Assembly (NCBI GenBank): GCA_009885445.1
Contig: VFKQ01000399.1
Coordinates: 1 to 9,755 of the forward strand
Reading direction: 5' to 3'
From: Anaerolineaceae bacterium
Lineage (GTDB): Bacteria; Chloroflexota; Anaerolineae; Anaerolineales; Villigracilaceae
Length of the DNA stretch: 9,755 nucleotides
This document shows, piece by piece, positions 1 to 5,913 of the stretch. The notes under the pieces were generated by a model, which saw nothing but the letters and a program-made list of their open reading frames with translations, was not told where the DNA came from and searched no databases. Made by a program: the position numbers and the translations under genes. Each line of letters starts with the position of its first letter. Positions within the stretch are counted from its first letter, which is position 1.

Positions 1-1778
1 ACTAAACGCGAAACGATTTCGCGCGAGTTCGGGCCGGATAACGCAAAGCCCATCCAATCATCCGAAAGATTTTTGATGGTCACGCCGCTCGAAGGCAGGT
101 ACTCGTTGAACCAGCGCATGTGCCACTCTTGCAAATAATATGAAGCGACGATCCAGAAGCGATCCGACGCGAGACGGCTGATGGTCAGGTCGCCCATCAA
201 TTTGCCTTTTTGATTCAGCATCGGCGCGAGTTTGATGCGGCCCACTTTCGGCAAATTCGATGCGACCAGATGGTCGAGCCATTTCTCCGCGCCCGCGCCG
301 CTGACTTCGTAACGCGCATAGACGGCGCTCTCGAACATGCCCGCCGCCTCACGCGTGGACATGACTTCTGCTTCGACAAACTCGAACGCGTTCGAGCGTC
401 GCAGGGTGGGATGCTCGACGAAGTCCGTTTGCTTTGCAAAATATTGCGGCGTTTCCATGCCCCATGTGACGCCGTACAGCGCGCCCGCAGATTTCAACGC
501 ATCATAATTTGGCGAGATTTTCAACGGACGCCCCGCTGGTAATTCTTCATTCGGATACGAGATCACAAAACGACGCGCATAAAATTGCGCAGTCTTCGCT
601 TTGAGATATGCATCATTGGAGGCAAATTTTCCATAACGCGCAATGTCCATGCCGAAGATGTCGTGACCCGGGTCGCCCTCGATCATCCAGTTAGCGAGAG
701 TTAATCCGATGGCGCCACCTTGCGAGAAGCCGCCCATGCAACCGCAGGCCACCCAATAATTTTTGAGTCCCGGCGCCGGACCGACCAGCGGATTCCCATC
801 CGGCGTAAACGTGAACGCGCCGTTGACCCATTTGCGAATTCCGACGTTTTGCAAAACGGGGAAGCGCTTGAATCCAATTTCCAACTCTGGGGTGATGCGC
901 TCAATATCTGGCGGGAGCAGGGTCATGCCGTAATCCCAATCCGCGCCCTCGGTCTTCCAGTGACGTGGATTTTGTTCATACACGCCCAGCAGAACGCCTT
1001 TGCTGTTGGGTTGCAGATAGGTGAAGCCTTCGAGATCGGTGACTGAAATAATTTCATGGTCGAGCGCGGCGAGTTCGGGAATATCTTCGGTGACGAGGTA
1101 ATGATGTTGCATGGGCGTGACGGGCAAATTGATTCCCGCCATGTTGCCCACTTTGCGCGCCCATAACCCTGCGGCGTTAACGACATGTTCGGCGCTGATG
1201 GTGCCTTGCTCGGTGACGACTTTCCATTTTCCATCTTCTAATTGATTTAATTCAATGACGCGATTATTCAACACCACTTCGCCGCCGCGTTTTTTTGCCG
1301 CGCCTGCATAGGCGTGGGTGGTGCCGTGCGCGTCCATGTAACCTTCAAACTCATCGTACAACCCGCCGATGACATCTTTGAGGTCGGTGATCGGCGCGAG
1401 TTTTTTAATTTCCTCCGGCGTGATGAGATGTGTTTCCATGTTCATGGTTTGGAAGCGTGACTTCTCGGCCTTGAGCATTTCCCAACGCTCGGGCGTGGTC
1501 GCCAAACTGACGCCGCCGGTCATGTGCAGGCCTACGTTCTGTCCGCTTTCGGATTCGATCTCTTTGTAGAGTCGAATCGTATAGCCCTGCAAACCCGCGA
1601 TGGTCGGGTCGTCGTTCTGCGCATGGAATCCGCCCGCCGCATGCCAGGTGGAACCCGAAGTTAACTCGGCGCGTTCAACCAGCAAAACATCCTTCCAGCC
1701 GAATTTTGTCAGATGATACAAAACGCTTGCGCCAACAATGCCCCCGCCGATAATAACAACTTGGTAGTGTGACTTCAT
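1..1778 (-). CDS. FAD-dependent dimethylglycine/sarcosine dehydrogenase-like protein (3' end cut by window)
   Basis: Open from an ATG at 1778 to the left edge: about 592 residues with no stop. The N-terminus has an FAD-binding Rossmann motif, GGGIVG (residues 11-16), and a GSTWHAAGG stretch (42-50). Its His46 aligns with the histidine that carries covalent FAD in mitochondrial dimethylglycine and sarcosine dehydrogenases. A DAO-type oxidoreductase domain fills roughly 4-365 and ends with the usual NPLVGPAPGLKNYWVACG region. A linker follows, then from about 430 a GcvT/aminomethyltransferase-like folate-binding domain with the typical LSGPNSREIV near the edge. Family members run to about 800 residues, so roughly a quarter is missing. 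The likely reaction is oxidative N-demethylation of dimethylglycine, sarcosine or a related methylamine, with transfer of the one-carbon unit to tetrahydrofolate. The substrate cannot be read from sequence. The Shine-Dalgarno is weak. Family assignment is firm; exact substrate is not. Confidence 0.9.
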   Translation of the reverse strand, partial: MKSHYQVVIIGGGIVGASVLYHLTKFGWKDVLLVERAELTSGSTWHAAGGFHAQNDDPTIAGLQGYTIRLYKEIESESGQNVGLHMTGGVSLATTPERWEMLKAEKSRFQTMNMETHLITPEEIKKLAPITDLKDVIGGLYDEFEGYMDAHGTTHAYAGAAKKRGGEVVLNNRVIELNQLEDGKWKVVTEQGTISAEHVVNAAGLWARKVGNMAGINLPVTPMQHHYLVTEDIPELAALDHEIISVTDLEGFTYLQPNSKGVLLGVYEQNPRHWKTEGADWDYGMTLLPPDIERITPELEIGFKRFPVLQNVGIRKWVNGAFTFTPDGNPLVGPAPGLKNYWVACGCMGGFSQGGAIGLTLANWMIEGDPGHDIFGMDIARYGKFASNDAYLKAKTAQFYARRFVISYPNEELPAGRPLKISPNYDALKSAGALYGVTWGMETPQYFAKQTDFVEHPTLRRSNAFEFVEAEVMSTREAAGMFESAVYARYEVSGAGAEKWLDHLVASNLPKVGRIKLAPMLNQKGKLMGDLTISRLASDRFWIVASYYLQEWHMRWFNEYLPSSGVTIKNLSDDWMGFALSGPNSREIVSRL

Positions 1779-1814
1779 GGATGGGTCTGCTCTCGAAGGA
1801 AAGATATTTTTGTT

Positions 1815-1867
1815 AGCGAACGGCTAGCGTCTGCCCCTGCTGAGAATTAAACGCGGCTGTGTTGGGC
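1815..1867 (-). repeat. Candidate attC site after the CAT-like gene (left end of cassette array)
   Basis: On the minus strand this 53-nt element starts 7 nt after the CAT-like stop codon. It opens with GCCCAAC, a perfect match to the attC R'' consensus RYYYAAC. GCGT and ACGC follow as possible L''/L' arms, each 5-6 unpaired bases from its R box, and it closes with GTTCGCT as a candidate R'. GTTCGCT pairs poorly with GCCCAAC but pairs 6 of 7 with the TGCGAAC box at 4314-4320, as expected if it is the displaced end of an older attC. A competing hairpin, CTGCCC/GGGCAG, also exists here. It is slightly shorter than typical attC sites, so this is a candidate only. Confidence 0.45.
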
Positions 1868-1874
1868 AGTGCTT

Positions 1875-2519
1875 TTACGCGGCACCTAGCACAACTTCCG
1901 GGTGATATAAATAATCCTGCACCTTTTCATAAAATCTGCCCATGTGGATTCCATCCATGACAGCATGATGTCCTTGTACGCCTAGCGGCATCTTCAATAT
2001 GTCGCTCTCCTTGAAGCATTTTCCCCACGCAAAGCGGGGTACAGAATCCCCTGGGTGTAACTGCATGGGATGGGTAAAGCTTGTGAATGATACCCAGGGT
2101 ATCGACGTCATGTACAACATATCATCCTTCTCGGGATTAACTTCTAGATCAAGATGTGCTTTCACTTCCGCAATATTCTTTTCAGCTCTCTTTGCAAACT
2201 CGGAAAAATTCTCAACATACCCAACGGTACAAAAGCTGAAGATATCTTTGTCGATCAATATTGAAAAACTGGGGCTCACGATCTCGTGCTCTACAACTTG
2301 ATCCTCGCGGATGCGATACTTAAATTCTGGAATCGCATTCGAAGCCCGGGAGATGATGTACACCATGGATACGGTTAACGAATATCCATTGCGCTTCACA
2401 AATGGATAGAATGCTGTCACATCGACGTTTACACACATACTGAAGTGCGGGTGATTAAAGGTGCTAAACAATTTAAAATGATCGTGTCGCGACCAAGCCT
2501 GCATATCAATATAGCGCAT
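1875..2519 (-). CDS. cat: Chloramphenicol acetyltransferase-like protein (CAT/CatA family)
   Basis: 214 residues, the usual size for trimeric CAT enzymes (about 213-220). Near the C-terminus it has the hallmark GHHAVMDGIH (183-192). By homology to CAT III, His185 is the catalytic base and Asp189 the structural aspartate. A PWVSFTSF block (141-148) matches the conserved serine-containing motif of the family, and PSFSILID (83-90) matches the central strand. Chloramphenicol O-acetylation with acetyl-CoA is the reference reaction; environmental relatives may use other substrates, so resistance is not proven. The start is well supported by AGAGGTGA at 2523-2530, just upstream of the ATG. It lies between two attC-like elements, with a short leader and a short tail, as in an integron cassette. 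It looks more A+T-rich than the cytochrome genes. Confidence 0.9.
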   Translation of the reverse strand: MRYIDMQAWSRHDHFKLFSTFNHPHFSMCVNVDVTAFYPFVKRNGYSLTVSMVYIISRASNAIPEFKYRIREDQVVEHEIVSPSFSILIDKDIFSFCTVGYVENFSEFAKRAEKNIAEVKAHLDLEVNPEKDDMLYMTSIPWVSFTSFTHPMQLHPGDSVPRFAWGKCFKESDILKMPLGVQGHHAVMDGIHMGRFYEKVQDYLYHPEVVLGAA

Positions 2520-2577
2520 ATTTCACCTCTTGCTCAGTAAATAAATTTCAATTGCACGGTTGTATCCGAATTCCGCT

Positions 2578-2773
2578 GTCCAGCGCTTTGCGCGTGTGGA
2601 GCGCGGAGCTGGGGCAGGCGCTTCGACACCTTCGGTCAGTACAAGCGTGGATTCTGTTCGGGAGCGGGAAAAAAGTACGAAGCCAGCCTGATCTCACGGG
2701 GAAAAATGCATGCGCGAAGCGTGCCGCTGAATCCCAAACGTCAGGCGCGCGCTTTGTGAGGCGCTTTTTGGGT
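2578..2773 (-). repeat. Composite attC-like region after the deoxyribosyltransferase-like gene
   Basis: On the minus strand ACCCAAA (2767-2773) begins 4 nt after the stop codon of the upstream gene. Its ACCCAA is the exact complement of TTGGGT, the first six bases of that gene's own cassette at 3556-3561, which is the relation expected between R'' and R' of one cassette. The left end is GCTGGAC (2578-2584), one base from the GTTRRRY consensus and in the same place, relative to the shared 85-nt repeat, as GTTAGCC in the element at 4207-4320. At 196 nt it is longer than usual attC sites. An inner inverted repeat, CCCAAA (2733-2738) with TTTGGG (2767-2772), suggests it may be two sites, a short one and a repeat-type one, with an almost empty cassette between them. 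Confidence 0.4.
2599..2683. repeat. 85-nt dispersed repeat, copy 1
   Basis: This stretch matches 4227-4310 in the same orientation with about ten differences, one of them a small indel (roughly 88% identity by eye). The best-kept block is GGTCAGTACAAGCGTGGA. The similarity continues more weakly into the flanking R-box positions. It sits inside an attC-like element, where the variable loop would be. A shorter related core is at 3608-3634. Confidence 0.8.
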
Positions 2774-2777
2774 CCAA

Positions 2778-3527
2778 TTATAGCGTTCCGCTTTCCCTGA
2801 ATTTTTTAACTAATTTTGTCAAATCATCCTCTGAAATCAATTGCTCAAATCCACTTCCTGGGCTGTGCCTGATGATTTTATAAACGATTTCTTGATATTC
2901 ATCTGGATACGGGGATTTCATTTCAAGCACCGTCTCTAACCCGCCAATTATTTCTTGCGCGATTTCATCAATACCTCTCATGACTGTTTTCAACTCTGCT
3001 TTGATTGTAGCCTGAAATGTCGGCGCATTTCCTAACATTTTCCCTTCTTCTGCAAACCCGCCAGTAAATTTGATAAAAGAATCATAGTGAACTTCTGTGG
3101 TTCGAGGCCAGTTCTTTAACATCAAGTTGTATGGTTCATCCATGCTTTCCCCACCTAATCCACGCGAGTCACTGCGGAGTATGACGGTTGGTTTCCCTAA
3201 AAACTTCGCCAACATGAATTCAACTACGGTGCCCGCATCCAATTCCAGCCCATCAAAGCGTGCAAGAACCAGATCAGACTTTACAATAATTGCTAAGTCT
3301 ATGTTTCTAATATAGGAAGCAATATCCGGACGATCTAATTCCCGCAATTCATTTGACTGCGGAAGAATTAACTCAAATTTACCGTCGGATTGCCTCCACA
3401 CAGAATCTTTAATAAAAACATTCGTTGTTAATTCATGTTGAGTGAAAAGGCCCCCCGCTGCATAGACCGTATATTTGTTTTCAACTGGTTCATCCCTCGC
3501 CAGGTTTCTTTCGGTGCGTTTTGACAT
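2778..3527 (-). CDS. Nucleoside 2-deoxyribosyltransferase-like protein
   Basis: 249 residues. The N-terminal part fits the nucleoside 2-deoxyribosyltransferase fold: VYAAGGLFTQ (21-30) matches the opening strand and loop. SDLVLARFDG (84-93) followed by DAGTVVEFMLAKFLGKP (97-113) matches the conserved D-G-x(3)-D-x-G-T-x-x-E block, in which Glu103 corresponds to the catalytic nucleophile. Reference enzymes exchange bases between 2'-deoxynucleosides; relatives hydrolyse nucleotides or act in phage and defence settings, so the substrate is open. Classical members are about 150-160 residues. Here residues 150-249 form an extra charged, apparently helical C-terminal region that I do not recognise. 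The start is supported by GAGGAAA at 3532-3538. The leader is short and the stop is directly followed by an attC-like box, as in a one-gene cassette. Confidence 0.75.
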   Translation of the reverse strand: MSKRTERNLARDEPVENKYTVYAAGGLFTQHELTTNVFIKDSVWRQSDGKFELILPQSNELRELDRPDIASYIRNIDLAIIVKSDLVLARFDGLELDAGTVVEFMLAKFLGKPTVILRSDSRGLGGESMDEPYNLMLKNWPRTTEVHYDSFIKFTGGFAEEGKMLGNAPTFQATIKAELKTVMRGIDEIAQEIIGGLETVLEMKSPYPDEYQEIVYKIIRHSPGSGFEQLISEDDLTKLVKKFRESGTL

Positions 3528-3555
3528 ATTATTTCCTCATGACATTTCAACTAAC

Positions 3556-3651
3556 ACCCAACGGTTGCGCCTGCGCAGCGCACTTTCAGGTGCCTCTTTG
3601 GGACGTTGGCGCGGGTACTTCGATAAGCTCAGTGACCGCGCTATGTTAGCC
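3556..3651 (-). repeat. Candidate attC site after the cupin gene
   Basis: A 96-nt imperfect palindrome about 40 nt after the cupin stop. On the minus strand it starts with GGCTAAC (3645-3651) and ends with GTTGGGT (3556-3562), a perfect GTTRRRY box. GCGC arms follow at 3-4 nt on each side, with a GCGCC/GGCGC pairing further in. The GGCTAAC box is perfectly complementary to GTTAGCC at 4207-4213, which begins the same cassette, and the match extends to 14 bp (3645-3658 against 4200-4213). That is the geometry of a cassette whose R' was separated from its R'' on integration. Length and layout fall within the attC range. Confidence 0.6.
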
Positions 3652-3691
3652 ATCTTCTCCCTAGCCTGCTCTTCTCATTGATAGACCAACA

Positions 3692-4075
3692 TCAAATCGT
3701 AGGTTGCCATATACCCTTCACATAAGTAGCTTCTGATGCGCCCGGCCAGGGCGGCATGGTTATGCAAATGAACTTCAAGTCCACGTCTGAAATATTTCGG
3801 TATTGAAATGCTGTTCCTACTGGAATATCAATGGATGTGCCTGGAACAAGAACAGTGATACTGCTCTCTTTGCCGTCATCTCTCCAAATCTCACCATGCC
3901 CCTCCAACACATACCAGAATTCACTCACTGTTGCGTGAACAGTCGCTTTATTTATTTGGTGCGGAGGAACTGTGCTATGGATCATCCCGCCCGTTTTGCC
4001 ATCCATAAGGATGCGAATATCTGCACCTGCTGGCGATTTCCTGTCGGATTTCTGTGGAAGCATTGTTGTCTTCAT
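3692..4075 (-). CDS. Small single-domain cupin protein
   Basis: 127 residues from the ATG at 4075. That start is chosen over an in-frame ATG at 4096 because a strong GAGGAGA (4081-4087) sits 5 nt upstream of it. The protein is one cupin barrel. The first motif is HATVSEFWYVLEGHGEIWR (residues 47-65), with the Glu and Gly of cupin motif 1 but Ser where the second metal-ligand histidine often sits. The second motif is VPGTSIDIPVGTAFQYRN, with Gln-Tyr instead of a His-x-N ending. The weakened metal ligands mean it may not bind metal the usual way. Small cupins of this kind act as isomerases, dioxygenases or sugar-binding sensors, and no specific role can be given. It occupies a complete cassette-like unit (3562-4212) with an unusually long 5' leader. 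Confidence 0.8.
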   Translation of the reverse strand: MKTTMLPQKSDRKSPAGADIRILMDGKTGGMIHSTVPPHQINKATVHATVSEFWYVLEGHGEIWRDDGKESSITVLVPGTSIDIPVGTAFQYRNISDVDLKFICITMPPWPGASEATYVKGIWQPTI

Positions 4076-4206
4076 ACTTCTCTCCTCAAATTTCATCTAC
4101 TGCTTTTTTGAAGCATCAGTTCAACACATTCAAGGCACACGGGTAAACGAAACACTGACTCAAGAGGGGATGATGGCAGTACACAATTATTATGGACAAA
4201 GAAGAT
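4076..4206 (-). other. Long leader of the cupin cassette
   Basis: About 130 nt between the cassette boundary and the cupin start, apart from the Shine-Dalgarno at 4081-4087. It is A+T-rich compared with the flanking cytochrome genes. I see no convincing reading frame and no clear sigma-70 promoter, but it has room for a cassette-borne promoter. The other two cassettes have much shorter leaders. Confidence 0.4.
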
Positions 4207-4320
4207 GGCTAACGGTTTACGTCGCGGAGCGTGGCGCTGGGGCGGGCACTTCGCCACCTTAGGTCAGTACAAGCGTGGACTCTGTTTGGGAGCAGGAAAA
4301 AACTCGAAGCAACGTTCGCA
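4207..4320 (-). repeat. Candidate attC-like site between lipoprotein and cupin (right end of cassette array)
   Basis: A 114-nt element 26 nt downstream of the lipoprotein stop. On the minus strand it opens with TGCGAAC (4314-4320) and closes with GTTAGCC (4207-4213). Internal L-box pairing is weak. TGCGAAC pairs 6 of 7 with GTTCGCT at 1815-1821, beyond the far end of the array, consistent with one original site split by inserted cassettes. The central part is the second copy of the 85-nt repeat. Alternatively it is a non-integron dispersed repeat that only resembles attC at its ends. Confidence 0.45.
4227..4310. repeat. 85-nt dispersed repeat, copy 2
   Basis: Same-orientation copy of 2599-2683, about 88% identical by eye, with the longest shared run around GGTCAGTACAAGCGTGGA. 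The core GGGCGGGCACTTCG is also close to GGCGCGGGTACTTCG at 3608-3622. Copies occur only in the spacers, never in the genes. Confidence 0.8.
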
Positions 4321-4346
4321 AAATGACTCTAGGTCGTATTCCGACA

Positions 4347-4976
4347 TCACTTCTCGCAGGCAAACCTGGCCAGCGCCTCTTGCAACAAACTCTGCCCCGC
4401 GCCGTCGGTGGGGGAGTAGACCTTCCAGGCGAAGACGCGGTCAGCGCAGACCCAGCCGGCGACCATGCCGAAGGGGAGCACGGGCGAGGCGGTGGAGCTG
4501 ATCGGGCTGGCCAGCACGTTTAGTTCACGCACCAATTGAATATCGAGATTGCCCACGCGCGTGTCGAGGCCGTCTTCGAGAATCAAGTCCATCAAGAATT
4601 GCGGGTCAGTGCTCCCGGGCGCGTATTGCCAGATTAACTGCACGAACAGATTCGCGTTGAAGGCGGCCAGCAGTCCCTGCGAGTAGGTGCTCGGCGAGGC
4701 CGGGTTCTGTTGCGCGCTGACGTCGAAGAACGAAACGTCAGCGGGGTGCGCGATGCAAAAACTATATTCGCAAAACAATCCGCTTAAACTGACGGAGGTG
4801 GGGCGCGGATAGGGTGTATACGTCGGCGCGGAGGTGGCCGCCGGAATCGCGGCAATCGTGGCCGCCACTGATTGGCGGATGGCGGCGTTGGGGTCGGGAG
4901 TCACTTTGGGGGAGCAGGCGCCGAGGGTCAGCGCACCCGCTACGAGGGCGGAAAGAAGCGTGTGGTTGAGTCGCAT
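4347..4976 (-). CDS. Small secreted lipoprotein of unknown function
   Basis: 209 residues from the ATG at 4976. A type II signal peptide fills the N-terminus: Arg2, a hydrophobic core (6-17) and lipobox LGAC with Cys21 as the lipidation site. A low-complexity Ala/Pro/Thr linker follows, containing TYTPYPRPT (52-60), a linker type common in Chloroflexota surface proteins. The globular part (61-209) has four further cysteines (69, 74, 177, 207) that could form disulfides; I do not recognise the fold. An upstream in-frame ATG at 5021 is rejected because it lies in a terminator-like hairpin and would put 15 extra residues before the signal peptide. There is no Shine-Dalgarno, but a TATAAT lies 6 nt before the ATG. 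It follows the cytochrome operon and could be a surface accessory; function unknown. Confidence 0.8.
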   Translation of the reverse strand: MRLNHTLLSALVAGALTLGACSPKVTPDPNAAIRQSVAATIAAIPAATSAPTYTPYPRPTSVSLSGLFCEYSFCIAHPADVSFFDVSAQQNPASPSTYSQGLLAAFNANLFVQLIWQYAPGSTDPQFLMDLILEDGLDTRVGNLDIQLVRELNVLASPISSTASPVLPFGMVAGWVCADRVFAWKVYSPTDGAGQSLLQEALARFACEK

Positions 4977-4982
4977 GTTGCG

Positions 4983-4988
4983 ATTATA
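4983..4988 (-). promoter_or_regulatory. Perfect TATAAT -10 box, possible leaderless start
   Basis: On the minus strand TATAAT is followed by CGCAAC and then the ATG at 4976. The usual 6-7 nt from a -10 box to the first transcribed base would put that base at or next to the A of the ATG. No clear TTGACA lies 17 bp upstream. The absence of a Shine-Dalgarno agrees with a leaderless mRNA. Confidence 0.45.
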
Positions 4989-5000
4989 TTGCGTTAAGCA

Positions 5001-5031
5001 ATCTCCCGCCATGAGTGACATGACGGGAGAT
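5001..5031 (-). terminator. Hairpin after the cytochrome b gene, probable terminator
   Basis: An 8-bp arm, ATCTCCCG (5001-5008) with CGGGAGAT (5024-5031), one mismatch, then CATG pairing with CATG around the 5-nt loop AGTGA. It begins 28 nt beyond the stop of the b-type cytochrome gene. The following T-run is weak, so termination may be partial. It separates the cytochrome operon from the lipoprotein gene. Confidence 0.55.
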
Positions 5032-5058
5032 TTGATTCGAAATTTGCGCGGGCGATTT

Positions 5059-5913
5059 TCAGGGTTGAATAGTGGCGGCGGGAATCACTTGTGTGCTCGA
5101 AATTGGCGCGATGTTTGATGAGGCGGTGTCTTCGATGGTGGCGAAGGTGTAAATGCCCGTCAGCATGATCAGGGTCAGCATGGCCGCGATGGGGAAGTAG
5201 ACCCGCTGTCGGCGGCGCAAAGTGGCGGGGTCGGGCATGCGATCCGCGGTGCCCGACTTGATGTCCTCGAGTTCGAGCGGATGATCCTCGGCTATTTCCT
5301 CTGCGCTGATGTTGCCCGTCCACATGGATTTGTTGACGCGCTTGATGTGTACGTTATACATGTGCCAGATGAGGATGGCCAGCACGGCCAGCACGGCTTC
5401 GCCGCCATGCGCGGCTTTTGCGGCAGGCACGAATTCACCGGGGAGGTACATGGTGGCGGTGATGGGATTCCACATGATGAAGCCCGTGACGCCCATCACC
5501 GAATATCCCCAAACGAAAGCCCAGTATTCAAATTTTTCGTCGAAGGTGTAGCGTCCCATTTTGGGGAAGGACTTTGCCAGCCCGAGGTTGTAAAGCAGTG
5601 CCTGCAGGCCGTCTTTCGCGTCCTGCAAGGAGATCATCATCGACATCTTTGAGCGCAGGACAAAGATATGGTATCCGATGTTCAACAGGTGATACATGAC
5701 GGCGAACATCACCAGTACGGAAGTTAAGTGGTGGATGTCGCGCAGGTTTTCAATGCCGCCGAGGAGTTGCACGATGAAAGTACTGATTGCAGAGGTGGGA
5801 TATTTTTGCGGCAGGCCTGTTGTGGCAAGTAATACAAAGGTGGTGATCAAGACAATGTGTTCGATTCTGCGCGCAACAGGAAAGCGAACGTAGGTTGTGG
5901 TTTTGTCGCTCAT
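5059..5913 (-). CDS. Diheme b-type cytochrome membrane subunit (HydC/FdnI-like)
   Basis: 284 residues with five apparent membrane segments (about 17-33, 60-83, 128-148, 168-190, 238-258). The layout and the opening RFPVARRIEHIVLITTF followed by TGLPQKY match the cytochrome b561 / formate-dehydrogenase-gamma / HydC family, which binds two b haems and exchanges electrons with quinones. Candidate haem histidines are His19, His61/62, His75, His169, His184 and His189, all in or beside membrane segments. The C-terminus is a Ser/Thr/Pro-rich tail outside the membrane. Its ATG overlaps the TGA of the nonahaem gene (ATGA), with AAAGGAG upstream, so the two are translationally coupled and likely one complex. 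I infer that it passes electrons between the quinol pool and the nonahaem partner. Direction is not provable from sequence. Confidence 0.88.
   Translation of the reverse strand: MSDKTTTYVRFPVARRIEHIVLITTFVLLATTGLPQKYPTSAISTFIVQLLGGIENLRDIHHLTSVLVMFAVMYHLLNIGYHIFVLRSKMSMMISLQDAKDGLQALLYNLGLAKSFPKMGRYTFDEKFEYWAFVWGYSVMGVTGFIMWNPITATMYLPGEFVPAAKAAHGGEAVLAVLAILIWHMYNVHIKRVNKSMWTGNISAEEIAEDHPLELEDIKSGTADRMPDPATLRRRQRVYFPIAAMLTLIMLTGIYTFATIEDTASSNIAPISSTQVIPAATIQP

Noticed and set aside
2733..2773. CCCAAA/TTTGGG inverted repeat as a terminator of the deoxyribosyltransferase-like gene
   Set aside because: The stem is short with a long loop and no T-run follows on the minus strand; it fits better as part of the attC-like region.
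2552..2800. Plus-strand open frame of 82 codons
   Set aside because: It falls in the repeat and attC-like spacer and overlaps the end of the deoxyribosyltransferase-like gene; nothing supports translation.
4205..4523. Overlapping plus-strand frames rich in Arg and Gly
   Set aside because: They run across the repeat element into the antisense of the lipoprotein gene; composition is that of a shadow frame.
4977..5021. Upstream in-frame start for the small lipoprotein
   Set aside because: It lies inside the hairpin after the cytochrome b gene and would add 15 residues ahead of a normal signal peptide.
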